Assembly (NCBI GenBank): GCA_937916345.1 | Contig: CALFUE010000020.1 | Location: 1 to 30,041 of the forward strand | Reading direction: 5' to 3' | DNA length: 30,041 bases | DNA from: an uncultured bacterium | Lineage (GTDB): Bacteria; Bacillota; Clostridia; Lachnospirales; Lachnospiraceae | Shown: positions 6,947-15,391 of the stretch, one piece after another | Layout: each line of letters opens with the position of its first letter | Numbering within the stretch: position 1 is the first letter of the stretch | Notes under the pieces: model-generated | Seen by the model: the letters and a program-made list of their open reading frames with translations, nothing else | Told to the model about the DNA's origin: nothing | Databases searched by the model: none | Made by a program: the position numbers and the translations under genes

Positions 6947-9766
6947 TTAGTTCTTTCTGTTTTCCTGATAAACTCTCTTTACCTCATCAACGCCGGCTTT
7001 TAATGCCGCAAGTCCTGCCTTTGCCACCTCTGCTGACTGCTCTCCGAGATCCTTTGCCAATGCGGAAACTTTATCTGCCGCATCCTTCAGTCCTTTCTTT
7101 ACATCCTCATCCACTGCGTTTTTCTTTGCCCTTGCCCTTTCTCTTGATGCAATAGCCGCCTGTGCAGCTGCAAGACGGGCGATAGGCACTCTGAAGGGTG
7201 AGCATGATACATAGTCCAGCCCAATCCTGTGGCAGAAGTCAACGGAAGACGGATCTCCACCGTGCTCTCCGCAGATACCCACATGGAGTGAATCATTCGC
7301 GCCGCGTCCGAGCTTGATAGCCATTCTCATCAGCTTTCCGACACCATCCTGATCCAATTTTGCGAAGGGATCGTTCTCAAGAATCTTTGCATCGTAATAG
7401 GCGTTGAGGAACTTACCCGAATCGTCTCTCGAGAATCCGTATGTCATCTGTGTCAGGTCATTTGTACCAAAGCAGAAGAAGTCGGCATTCTCAGCGATCT
7501 TGTCGGCTGTGAGAGCCGCTCTCGGGATCTCGATCATGGTACCAACCTCATACTCGAGAGTCACTCCCGCTGCCGCGATCTCCTCATCTGCTGTCTTTAT
7601 CACATAATCCTTTACATATTTGAGCTCTTTTACCTCTCCGATAAGCGGTATCATGATCTCGGGCTTAACGTTAAATTCCGGATGAGCCTTGTTCACATTG
7701 ATAGCCGCACGGATAACAGCCTTTGTCTGCATAACGGCAATCTCGGGATAGGTAACTGCCAGACGGCATCCTCTGTGTCCCATCATGGGGTTGAATTCGT
7801 GAAGTGACTCGCAGAGAGCCTTGATCTCTTTTACGCTCTTACCCTTTGCCTTTGCAAGCTTCTCGATATCTGCCTTCTCCGTGGGGACAAATTCGTGAAG
7901 AGGCGGATCCAGGAAACGGATGGTCACGGGATCACCCTCCATAGCGGCAAAGAGCTTCTCAAAGTCGCCCTGCTGCAGCGGCAGGATCTTCTCGAGAGCC
8001 TCTTCTCTCTCCTCAGGTGTCTCTGATACAATCATCTCTCTGAAGGGATCTATGCGGTCTCCTTCAAAGAACATATGCTCTGTACGGCAGAGACCGATAC
8101 CCTCTGCTCCCAGCTCTCTTGCCTTTGCAGCGTCTGTGGGAGTATCAGCATTGGTCCTTACCTTTAATCTCCTGAACTTGTCAGCCCATGCCATGATTCG
8201 ACCGAACTCCCCGGCTATGGTGGCATCCACGGTCGGAATGGCTCCGTCATAGATATTTCCTGTGGTTCCGTCAAAGGAGATCACATCTCCCTCGTGATAT
8301 TCCTTTCCGCCAAGTGTGAATTTCTTATTTGCCTCGTCCATCACGATATCGCCGCAGCCGGACACACAGCAGGCACCCATGCCTCTCGCAACAACGGCAG
8401 CATGGCTCGTCATACCTCCGCGGACTGTCAGGATACCCTGTGAAACCTTCATTCCCGTGATATCCTCGGGTGAAGTCTCGAGACGGACCAGAACGACCTT
8501 TTCTCCTCTTGAGGCCCACTCTACGGCATCATCAGCGGTAAATACTATCTTTCCGCAGGCGGCGCCGGGAGCAGCTCCGAGAGCCTTTCCTATAGGTGTG
8601 GCTTTCTTAATGGCATCTGTATCAAAGGTGGGATGAAGCAGTGTATCCAGGTTTCTGGGATCGATCATGGCTACTGCCTCTTCCTCGGTTCTCATGCCTT
8701 CATCCACCAGATCACAGGCGATCTTTAATGCGGCCTGAGCCGTTCTCTTTCCGTTTCTGGTCTGAAGCATATAGAGCTTTCCGTGCTCTACGGTAAACTC
8801 CATATCCTGCATATCTCTGTAGTGAGCTTCCAGCTTTTCGCATACATCCTTGAACTGGGCGAATGCCTCAGGGAATTTCTGCTCCATCTCAGTGATCTTC
8901 ATGGGAGTACGGACGCCGGCAACCACATCCTCGCCCTGAGCGTTGGTGAGGAACTCTCCGAAGAGGCCTTTTGCTCCGGTGGCGGGATCTCTGGTGAAGG
9001 CTACGCCTGTACCGCAGTCATCGCCCATGTTTCCGAAGGCCATTGACTGTACATTTACTGCTGTACCCCATGAATAAGGGATATCGTTATCTCTTCTGTA
9101 GACATTTGCTCTCGGGTTATCCCATGAGCGGAACACCGCCTTTATGGCTCCGAAAAGCTGATCCTTGGGATCGTCCGGGAAGTCTGTGCCGATCTTTTCT
9201 TTGTATTCTGCCTTGAACTGATTTGCCAGCTCCTTTAAGTCATCGGCTGTCAGCTCCACATCCTGCTTTACCCCGCGGTCTGCCTTCATCTTGTCGATGA
9301 GCTCCTCAAAGTATTTCTTTCCGACCTCCATAACGACATCGGAATACATCTGGATAAATCTCCTGTAGCAGTCCCATGCCCATCTCGGGTTGTTGGACTG
9401 CTTTGCGATAGTCTCAACGACTGTCTCGTTCAGGCCGAGGTTTAATATGGTATCCATCATACCGGGCATCGAAGCTCTGGCTCCTGAACGAACCGAAACC
9501 AGAAGAGGATTTTCCTGATCGCCGAATTTCTTGCCGGTAATGCCCTCCATCTTTATGATGTACTCATCTATCTCAGCCTTGATATCGGGATTGATCTCAC
9601 GGCCGTCCTCATAATACTGTGTACATGCCTCAGTCGTAATTGTAAAACCCTGGGGCACAGGCATCCCGATATTGGTCATCTCCGCGAGGTTTGCTCCCTT
9701 TCCTCCCAATAGCTCTCTCATGTTAGCGTTTCCCTCGCTGAAAAGATAACAATATTTCTTTCCCAT
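6947..9766 (-). CDS. ppdK: Pyruvate, phosphate dikinase with C-terminal helical extension
   Basis: This 939-residue enzyme interconverts PEP, AMP and PPi with pyruvate, ATP and Pi, and in anaerobes replaces or supplements pyruvate kinase. The N-terminal nucleotide-binding domain (GGKGANLAEM near residue 22), the phosphohistidine motif GGMTSHAAVVARGMG at about residue 452, and the PEP-binding barrel (GLCRTEHMFF, FGTNDLTQMTYGFSRDD, GICGEHGGDP) are all present. The normal family end, IARLAAAQAA, is reached near residue 872. A further 66 Lys/Ala/Asp-rich residues follow, predicted to be amphipathic helix, which is unusual. The start has AGGAGG nine bases upstream and a good promoter further up. 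It is first in a likely ppdK-PPK2 transcript. Confidence 0.97.
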   Translation of the reverse strand: MGKKYCYLFSEGNANMRELLGGKGANLAEMTNIGMPVPQGFTITTEACTQYYEDGREINPDIKAEIDEYIIKMEGITGKKFGDQENPLLVSVRSGARASMPGMMDTILNLGLNETVVETIAKQSNNPRWAWDCYRRFIQMYSDVVMEVGKKYFEELIDKMKADRGVKQDVELTADDLKELANQFKAEYKEKIGTDFPDDPKDQLFGAIKAVFRSWDNPRANVYRRDNDIPYSWGTAVNVQSMAFGNMGDDCGTGVAFTRDPATGAKGLFGEFLTNAQGEDVVAGVRTPMKITEMEQKFPEAFAQFKDVCEKLEAHYRDMQDMEFTVEHGKLYMLQTRNGKRTAQAALKIACDLVDEGMRTEEEAVAMIDPRNLDTLLHPTFDTDAIKKATPIGKALGAAPGAACGKIVFTADDAVEWASRGEKVVLVRLETSPEDITGMKVSQGILTVRGGMTSHAAVVARGMGACCVSGCGDIVMDEANKKFTLGGKEYHEGDVISFDGTTGNIYDGAIPTVDATIAGEFGRIMAWADKFRRLKVRTNADTPTDAAKARELGAEGIGLCRTEHMFFEGDRIDPFREMIVSETPEEREEALEKILPLQQGDFEKLFAAMEGDPVTIRFLDPPLHEFVPTEKADIEKLAKAKGKSVKEIKALCESLHEFNPMMGHRGCRLAVTYPEIAVMQTKAVIRAAINVNKAHPEFNVKPEIMIPLIGEVKELKYVKDYVIKTADEEIAAAGVTLEYEVGTMIEIPRAALTADKIAENADFFCFGTNDLTQMTYGFSRDDSGKFLNAYYDAKILENDPFAKLDQDGVGKLMRMAIKLGRGANDSLHVGICGEHGGDPSSVDFCHRIGLDYVSCSPFRVPIARLAAAQAAIASRERARAKKNAVDEDVKKGLKDAADKVSALAKDLGEQSAEVAKAGLAALKAGVDEVKRVYQENRKN

Positions 9767-9861
9767 GTTTTTACTACCTCCTCAATGAATTCAGTGTCTC
9801 CCGCGCGTTTTCCATAATTCATACGAGGCGGCCGCGAGGCCACCGCACCCATATAGGAGAA

Positions 9862-9890
9862 TATTAACACAAAACCCACTGCAAGGCAAC
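9862..9890 (-). promoter_or_regulatory. Sigma-A promoter of ppdK
   Basis: On the minus strand TTGCCT (9885-9890) and TAATAT (9862-9867) are 17 bases apart, with TGT before the -10 (extended -10). The leader to the ppdK ATG is about 90 bases and includes a GC-rich GGCC/GCGGCCGC segment. Confidence 0.65.
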
Positions 9891-9918
9891 AAATTTTTGT
9901 GCAGTTTTTTCAATGCAT

Positions 9919-10464
9919 TTATTTCTTCATTATCCTGGCGCCGGATATTTCAGTTTCGGAATATTCGGGGTTTAAATCCAGGGGATCGGCAGGCGCGAAA
10001 ACCGAGATATACTGATGAGAACTGACACTCCTGCTATAGGTGTCATGCTCCCCCTCCGGCAATACCACATCCGTGCCAAAGGCAAGACTCTCCTTGATAT
10101 CGGTCTCCACCTGCCTGCTCTCAGCAGTATCCTGCTCTTCGCTTAAGACCCATTTCCTGGAATAGATATCCGCCCGCTCATACCTGTCTCTCCCGAGATC
10201 ACTCACTTCATCCGACATATCATAGGAAAGGGAGATCAGCTTCTTCCTGTTTTCCTCCAGTTTCTCGTCATCCGTGATAAGAAATCCGTTTCTCTCCGTG
10301 ACCTCCGTGTCCATCATGATATCCTCCGCAATCCTGTCCTGCTGCCTGTTGAGGATCTTTTTTTCCGCAAACCTTACGGACAGATCCCTCTCCCTGATAT
10401 ATTCACCGCTAAATAAACAAATGAATATCAACCCGAATATCACTATATAATTACTCATCCTCAT
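9919..10464 (-). CDS. Tad-like operon protein with one N-terminal membrane segment (minor pilin/TadF-like)
   Basis: This 181-residue protein is not recognised by family. Residues 4-20 are hydrophobic (YIVIFGLIFICLFSG), followed by a charged, mostly polar domain rich in Asp, Glu and Arg that would lie outside the membrane. That is the layout of TadE/TadF-type pseudopilins, which is the basis for the tentative role. The start ATG at 10464 lies inside the end of the upstream gene (14-base overlap) with GGAGG 11 bases upstream; a second ATG two codons on is possible. It is the last gene of the eight-gene operon, and no convincing terminator follows. Confidence 0.6.
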   Translation of the reverse strand: MRMSNYIVIFGLIFICLFSGEYIRERDLSVRFAEKKILNRQQDRIAEDIMMDTEVTERNGFLITDDEKLEENRKKLISLSYDMSDEVSDLGRDRYERADIYSRKWVLSEEQDTAESRQVETDIKESLAFGTDVVLPEGEHDTYSRSVSSHQYISVFAPADPLDLNPEYSETEISGARIMKK

Positions 10465-10915
10465 ATTTGACCGTGCCTCCGTAGCTGACCGACAAAGTGG
10501 GATCCTTCCCTAATCCCGTGAAATAAAAATCATCCTCCACAGTCACGGTAACCTTGAAATAATCCCCTCTGTCAAATATATAGGAGGAAGTCCCTGTTAT
10601 ATCCTCCGTGTCGTGCCATGTCCTTACCGTGCGGTAATTGCCGGTGTCAGGATCTCTCACATACTCGTCCGTCTCCGAGAGCATGGATATATCCATCAGC
10701 TTTCCCGTCTTCGCCAGATCATCATAAAACTCCCTTATCATCTCTTTATCCGCGAAGCCAAGATTACATACGCTGTCCACAAAATGAGTCACCTCGGATA
10801 ATATATACATCTGGCAGGCATTCTTTGCCCTCTCCCTCGAATAAACCAGAGGAATCCCAAAAAACATCACCACCGTAAGAAATATTGCCACGACTCTTCC
10901 GAATATATCTCCCAA
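10451..10915 (-). CDS. Tad-like operon minor pilin-like protein (TadE-like), TTG start
   Basis: The likely protein has 154 residues: a membrane segment at about residues 7-26 (VVAIFLTVVMFFGIPLVY), then an outer domain with two Cys (NACQMY, SVCNLGF) and the pattern VTHFVDSV...FYDDLAKTG seen in small proteins of Gram-positive Tad loci. A longer open frame begins with GTG at 11038, but its first 41 residues are read out of frame through the upstream 53-residue gene and have no ribosome binding site. The TTG at 10913-10915 has GGGAGGA seven bases upstream and gives the membrane segment a normal N-terminal position. It overlaps the next gene by 14 bases. The exact role in a pilus is inferred from context. 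Confidence 0.65.
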   Translation of the reverse strand: MGDIFGRVVAIFLTVVMFFGIPLVYSRERAKNACQMYILSEVTHFVDSVCNLGFADKEMIREFYDDLAKTGKLMDISMLSETDEYVRDPDTGNYRTVRTWHDTEDITGTSSYIFDRGDYFKVTVTVEDDFYFTGLGKDPTLSVSYGGTVKYEDE

Positions 10916-10953
10916 ATCAATTTCCTCCCTCTTCTTTTGCTCACGACCTGACT

Positions 10954-11115
10954 TTAATCCCTTATGACGAGTATTTCCTCCCTGTCTGACATGTTTTTTG
11001 CCAGACTGCCCGACATATCCCTCGTTCCGCCGGCGCACATGAAAAGAAAAGAAAGTGCCGCGGCAAAAAAAACAGCGCCCGCAGCCATAAACAATCCCTT
11101 ATACGAATTTTCCAT
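10954..11115 (-). CDS. Small 53-residue pilin-like membrane protein (overlooked gene)
   Basis: The frame starts ATG at 11113-11115 and ends TAA at 10954-10956. It has AGGAG seven bases before the ATG and begins 4 bases after the stop of the upstream pilin-like gene. The protein starts MENSYKGLFMAAG, then a hydrophobic segment (residues 8-27), then a short polar tail of about 26 residues. The start is strikingly like the upstream 149-residue protein (MENSLKGLMLAAG), so the two look like paralogous pilin-type leaders. At this size it fits an Flp-type major pilin or an accessory membrane peptide. It is easy to miss because it is under 60 residues and overlaps a longer GTG-started frame. Confidence 0.7.
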   Translation of the reverse strand: MENSYKGLFMAAGAVFFAAALSFLFMCAGGTRDMSGSLAKNMSDREEILVIRD

Positions 11116-11119
11116 AGCG

Positions 11120-11569
11120 TCACTCCTGGGTGAATATAATACCCGTTATGACGCCGTTCACATCGCGCACCACCTGCCCGGTGAATTTCCCTGTGGGATT
11201 TATATAGTTGTCCTTCGATGCATCCTGCGCCGTCTTGTACTCAACGCTAGATTGCTTTTTCAGACTTCCGTCGGTATCACTGAAATTATAAATATAGTAG
11301 GTACTCTTCTTTTTTGTGACAACCTTTATGCCTATAGTCTCATCCGCAAATTTACGGATAGCATTCAAGACCTCGCTCCCGGAGACGGTAGCATTGTCGT
11401 AAATGGTTTTTGATGTGTCGGCAAACTGAGCCTGAAGCTCTGTCAGTTGACCTGTGCCTGCCGACGCCGTGTCGCTTGCCTCTCTGGCGATATAAAAACC
11501 AAGACTGATTATCACACATGTAATAATGATGCCCGCTGCGAGCATCAGACCTTTTAATGAATTTTCCAT
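11120..11569 (-). CDS. Pilin-like protein of Tad-like operon (MENS-KGL type)
   Basis: The predicted 149-residue protein begins MENSLKGLMLAAGIII and has one N-terminal membrane helix to about residue 27. An Ala/Ser/Thr-rich helical stretch follows, then the conserved-looking YDNATVSGSEVLNAIRKF, then a beta-rich C-terminal domain. The pattern matches small pilin-like proteins of Lachnospiraceae Tad clusters that I recall but cannot name. The ATG at 11567-11569 is chosen over an upstream in-frame start at 11593 because GGAGG lies 6 bases before it and the helix then sits at the N-terminus. It lies 16 bases after the stop of the TadB/C-like gene and 4 bases before the 53-residue gene. Confidence 0.7.
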   Translation of the reverse strand: MENSLKGLMLAAGIIITCVIISLGFYIAREASDTASAGTGQLTELQAQFADTSKTIYDNATVSGSEVLNAIRKFADETIGIKVVTKKKSTYYIYNFSDTDGSLKKQSSVEYKTAQDASKDNYINPTGKFTGQVVRDVNGVITGIIFTQE

Positions 11570-11585
11570 ATTTTTCCTCCTCGTA

Positions 11586-13034
11586 TCAACCAAACATATT
11601 TGAATAACCCGAAAGCTCTGTCAGCCCCACCAGCACAAACGGTATGATAAGCCGCAGAGCCAGGACACTGACAAAGGGAGCGAAGGCGATCAGCCTGCAG
11701 AACGCCCCCCTCTCCTTTAATGAGTCAAAGGCGCTCTGCCTGTACTGCTCCATATAGTACTCGCGCTCCGACTCCAGATCGTAAAAAGCCCTCGTCACCT
11801 CTATCTCATCGCAGGCCGCCATACATTCCGCAAGCCTCACCGCAGGTTCATACGACAGCTCCTCCATGAGACGGTCGAGCGATTCCTTCCTGCGATAGGA
11901 GAAATCATCCACTGCCCTCTCTATACTCTCCCGGAACACATCCGAGAATCTCTCCATCCATGAGAGTATCTCCTCAACCGTGATCTCAGAATAATGCATG
12001 AGCAAAAGTATCAGCGTCTGAAACAAAAGTGTCTCCTCCATCATCCTGTTTTTATTTCTGTAGTGATAGATCATCACCCTGATTTTTGGCATGAGAAAGC
12101 CTGTGAGGAAAGCGGCCGGCAGTACTGCCAGAAAGACCGGAAAGCTATCTGTACCGGAATCTCCCATGGTCAAAAACACCGGCATCGCTATCCCTACGGA
12201 TATCATGAAGATTAAGCCGCTTCCTATCCGCTCAGCGATAAAGAGCTTTATATCCTCATACACGGACATCTTTTTCAACTCCTCATTGAGCCGCAGATAT
12301 TTGGAGTAATTTCTTGTGATGTGGCGGTCCAGCAGGTAACTGAAAAGACCGGACTTCAGGAAAAGATTTCCAAAAAACGACGCACGCGCATTAGACGCGG
12401 AATCGTATTCCATCAGAGAGATGATCCACATGCTGCCTATGGTGACAAAAAAACAGATCAAGAGCGTCACTATCCCATAGATTCCCGAATAATAGCCTGT
12501 CATTTCGTCATCGATCCCTCTGGCCCAGTCCTCGATCGGGATGGTGAAAAAAATGGGAAGAAGGGATAACATATCCAGCCCCGAAAACTGATATTTTTTC
12601 TCCTCTGACAAAAGCAGCGCAGCTCTCAGCTCATCCTTTATGTACCTGAGATTTCTGGCAAACAGACTCACTCCATCGTACACGCTGTCCCCGTAAGAAC
12701 GGATGGTGGCGCAGAGGGCAAAGAGCAGCGAAAGAAACGAATTCTTCGCGTGTCTCACAAAATATTCTCCGCTCTCCGAATCCGCCCCGTCAGACAACGC
12801 GTCCAGCATCTTGTTGTTCTCATGATTGTAGAGCGTGTCCTCCCTGCGCATGGAGTTTTCGAGAGCCTCCATGAGATTTTCGTTGGCTCCGTACTCGCTC
12901 ACAAGATTTCCCATAAATCTCTCCTGCTGCCGCAGCAGCTTTACCCTCTCAGATTCCTTTCTCCTGAGATAAAAGAGATATATCCCATAGAACGCTGTCA
13001 GGGCCATCAGGATAATATTAAATATCACAAGCAT
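11586..13034 (-). CDS. TadB/TadC-like pilus platform membrane protein
   Basis: The 482-residue integral membrane protein has an N-terminal membrane helix (residues 1-21). Pairs of hydrophobic segments follow in the middle (about 160-210 and 270-320), then a long cytoplasmic helical region (about 335-430) and a C-terminal membrane segment (about 445-470). This resembles the T2SSF-type inner-membrane platform of Tad systems, where the cytoplasmic helical domain contacts the TadA ATPase. It is larger than an ordinary TadB or TadC (about 300 residues), and only one such gene is present instead of two. The ATG at 13032-13034 has GGAGG seven bases upstream and overlaps the TadA end by 17 bases. Sequence similarity is remote, so the call rests on layout and position. 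Confidence 0.65.
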   Translation of the reverse strand: MLVIFNIILMALTAFYGIYLFYLRRKESERVKLLRQQERFMGNLVSEYGANENLMEALENSMRREDTLYNHENNKMLDALSDGADSESGEYFVRHAKNSFLSLLFALCATIRSYGDSVYDGVSLFARNLRYIKDELRAALLLSEEKKYQFSGLDMLSLLPIFFTIPIEDWARGIDDEMTGYYSGIYGIVTLLICFFVTIGSMWIISLMEYDSASNARASFFGNLFLKSGLFSYLLDRHITRNYSKYLRLNEELKKMSVYEDIKLFIAERIGSGLIFMISVGIAMPVFLTMGDSGTDSFPVFLAVLPAAFLTGFLMPKIRVMIYHYRNKNRMMEETLLFQTLILLLMHYSEITVEEILSWMERFSDVFRESIERAVDDFSYRRKESLDRLMEELSYEPAVRLAECMAACDEIEVTRAFYDLESEREYYMEQYRQSAFDSLKERGAFCRLIAFAPFVSVLALRLIIPFVLVGLTELSGYSNMFG

Positions 13035-14601
13035 CAAACAGCCTCCTCTCCTCCTCATTCATCCACTTTCTCATATCACGTCGTATACCCTCATCCAACC
13101 TGTTTTTCTGAACATAGATACCATCCTCATAGACTACCAGATCCGTGAGATGATAACCTCCTACCACGCTCTCGTCCTCCGTTATCTGCGTGATGCGCTC
13201 AATATATCTCTTTCCCGCTCTGTCCAGATGCAGATGCACATCAAAATGCACCACGGACACAACCTGCTCAGTGGCTATTCTCTCATTTGAAAAGCTTCCC
13301 TCCTTCAAGAGACTGTTCCTGAGAGATGCTATAAGCGCCCTGGTATTTCTGGCGTGATGGGTAAAAAGAGTAAACAGAGAACCTGTCTGACCGCTCTCGA
13401 CCATCCATGCCGCGACCCTGCTCGACGCGACCTCTCCTATAATAGACACCGCTCCGTCCGTCTTTTTCTGAACCTCCAGTCCTTCAAAGCCACCCACCGA
13501 TCCGGTCTCGCGAAAAGTCACCACATTTCTCTTTGGATAGAGCTCCCTCAGGTGCAGTTCGAAGGCAAGCTCCAGCACGCGAATGGTATATTCCTGCGGG
13601 ATATGCTCCACCAGTGCCATGAGAAGGGTGGTCTTGCCGCATCCCTGCATCCCGGTAATGCCCACTACCTGACAGCCCTTCATGAGAAACATCAGCAACA
13701 GCACCGGAATACCCGCATCCTTTGTCTTTGGGAGAATATCCACCAGTGCCCTTTTTTCACCCTGATCCAGCTTTCTGATAAAAAACATCCAGGACTCGGC
13801 GAAATCCGGCCTCGCCACCACGACTCTGGAGTGATCAGCCATCTCGTGAACGATATAGCCGCGCTGCCTCGATATCTCGCCGGGCTGCTCGAAGCGGCAC
13901 ACGTTTCGGCAGACCCTCTCCAGCTCCTTGTCCGACTCAAATTCCAGAAACGACAGGTGGATGGAACGACCCATGAAAAATATCCACACGCTCTTTTTAT
14001 CCGCCGCCGCGCCGGAGACTCCTCCCGAGACTCCGTCGATATGCATATCTCTCAGCTCGTCAACGATCCCCAGTCCCTTGTAAGCCGAGTATACCTTCCA
14101 TGCGAGCAGATCCATCTTTTCCGTGAATGTCAGCTCTCTCTTCCTGATCCCGTAAAGCTCTCTGATATCACCCTCATCTATGGAGAGGGAGAGCCTCTTT
14201 TCCTCGTGGAGTTCATAGAGCTCATTGATCATGGTTCTCATGGCGCCCTTGCCGTAGACCCCCTTGTAAATATAGAGCAGTCTGTCAAAGATATACTCCA
14301 CATTTTCATCCGCCCTTCTTGAAAAATAGAAGGTCTCTGATATGGAGTTCTCCGTAAAGGAGTACATTTTCAGGAGACATTCCTTCAAAAATTCGATGAT
14401 GTATCTCTTTGCGAGATCGTCTCCCATTCCTCCCCTCATCAGGTTTTCCCTCAGTTCCTTCTTCTGTTTCAGCAGGCGCTTCAGCCTCTCCTTGTCCAGA
14501 TTCATCTCGTAGAGGTTTTCGCGAAGTATCTTGTTTATGTGGTCACTGACCTTTGTGACCATATCGTTCAGACCGTATTTTTCTTCCTGATCACGCGCCA
14601 T
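13018..14601 (-). CDS. Divergent CpaF/TadA-type secretion ATPase
   Basis: The 527-residue protein is an ATPase of the type II/IV secretion family. The N-terminal half (to about 290) is helical and charged, as in CpaF. The nucleotide-binding domain has Walker A GMQGCGKTT at about residue 318, an Asp-box-like FRETGSVGGFEGLEV stretch at about 360, and a Walker B region AVSIIGEVASS at about 380. The usual GEVRG is GEVAS here, and the usual His-box GSLTTIHANSP appears as GSLFTLFTHHARNT, so it is a remote member with a changed arginine position. The start overlaps the upstream gene by 11 bases with only a weak GGTGA upstream, suggesting coupled translation. It would power assembly of the pilin-like proteins downstream. 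Confidence 0.8.
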   Translation of the reverse strand: MARDQEEKYGLNDMVTKVSDHINKILRENLYEMNLDKERLKRLLKQKKELRENLMRGGMGDDLAKRYIIEFLKECLLKMYSFTENSISETFYFSRRADENVEYIFDRLLYIYKGVYGKGAMRTMINELYELHEEKRLSLSIDEGDIRELYGIRKRELTFTEKMDLLAWKVYSAYKGLGIVDELRDMHIDGVSGGVSGAAADKKSVWIFFMGRSIHLSFLEFESDKELERVCRNVCRFEQPGEISRQRGYIVHEMADHSRVVVARPDFAESWMFFIRKLDQGEKRALVDILPKTKDAGIPVLLLMFLMKGCQVVGITGMQGCGKTTLLMALVEHIPQEYTIRVLELAFELHLRELYPKRNVVTFRETGSVGGFEGLEVQKKTDGAVSIIGEVASSRVAAWMVESGQTGSLFTLFTHHARNTRALIASLRNSLLKEGSFSNERIATEQVVSVVHFDVHLHLDRAGKRYIERITQITEDESVVGGYHLTDLVVYEDGIYVQKNRLDEGIRRDMRKWMNEEERRLFDACDI

Positions 14602-15391
14602 AGTTCACCGCCGATAAAAGATTTCCGCCTGTGGTCTTGAGCTCCTTCATAAAATAATAATTTTTACTGCCCACCTTTGAATTGATATTTTTCTTTATAA
14701 ACTTTGACACCTCCCCTTTTGAGACGCTGTTTTCCAGCTCCTTTGAGCGGGGTATGACGCCTATCCTTGACTCAGGGATGCCATAAAGACGGGCTATGTT
14801 TTTTGTGTTGTAGATATCCGAGTAATCATAGTCCGTGATAATAAAAAATGTGCGAGTCATATCAATCCCCCGCTCCATCATCACCTCGTCTATCAGCTCC
14901 TTCCTTTGCTGCAGACAAATGACCTGAAGGCTGCCGTACTCGATCAGTCCCCTCGACAGCGTATCCGGAAGCGCGCCGCAGTCAAAGAGCACCAGATCCG
15001 CTATCTGCTCCAGGATATTCAGTATGGCCAGCTGCAGTCTTCCGGTCTCCTCCGGATAAAGCCCCGGGGCATCCCTGTCTCCCGACGGAATAAAGCTGCT
15101 TTTTTCTCCCACACTCATCATGACCTCATGCACACTCTCCTCGCTCAGCCTGTTGTTTCTCTCCTGCCAGATGAGATAGTCCATACCCTCCAACGCGAAA
15201 TAGGAGCTCTCCTCCCTGATCACGGAGCTCTTCTCCCTTGAAAAAAGAGCACCTATCATCTCATCCTTCAAGGATTTGTTCTGGAGCATGATACTGCTGA
15301 TATGCTGATACTCGCCGTAGAGTATGCCTAAAAGCATCACCGCGTTCATGCTGCTGGACCGGTCCTCCCTGGCTTTGAAAACAACTCTCAT
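14591..15391 (-). CDS. CpaE/TadZ-like protein lacking a P-loop (second of pair)
   Basis: This 266-residue protein has the fold signature of MinD/ParA-like ATPases in its second half: ADLVLFDCGALPD (Walker B-like, about residue 145), then LQVICLQQRKELID, ITDYDYSDIYNTKNIARLYG and IGVIPRSKELENS. It has no Walker A Lys motif at its N-terminus. It is thus a degenerate TadZ/CpaE-type localisation factor, not a normal ATPase. The start ATG at 15389-15391 sits in an ATGA overlap with the upstream stop and has GGGGGAG nearby; a longer frame from 15466 is rejected because it would lie inside the upstream gene. In Tad systems TadZ places the machine at a cell pole or site. The identity is inferred from operon position plus these motifs. 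Confidence 0.65.
   Translation of the reverse strand: MRVVFKAREDRSSSMNAVMLLGILYGEYQHISSIMLQNKSLKDEMIGALFSREKSSVIREESSYFALEGMDYLIWQERNNRLSEESVHEVMMSVGEKSSFIPSGDRDAPGLYPEETGRLQLAILNILEQIADLVLFDCGALPDTLSRGLIEYGSLQVICLQQRKELIDEVMMERGIDMTRTFFIITDYDYSDIYNTKNIARLYGIPESRIGVIPRSKELENSVSKGEVSKFIKKNINSKVGSKNYYFMKELKTTGGNLLSAVNYGA

Noticed and set aside
9840..9918. Terminator after the Tad-like operon
   Set aside because: Only a 6-bp ACTGCA/TGCAGT pairing without a T-run was found, and it overlaps the ppdK promoter.
13354..14322. 322-codon plus-strand frame opposite the TadA ATPase gene
   Set aside because: It is the antisense shadow of the ATPase, with atypical His/Gln-rich composition and no recognised domain.
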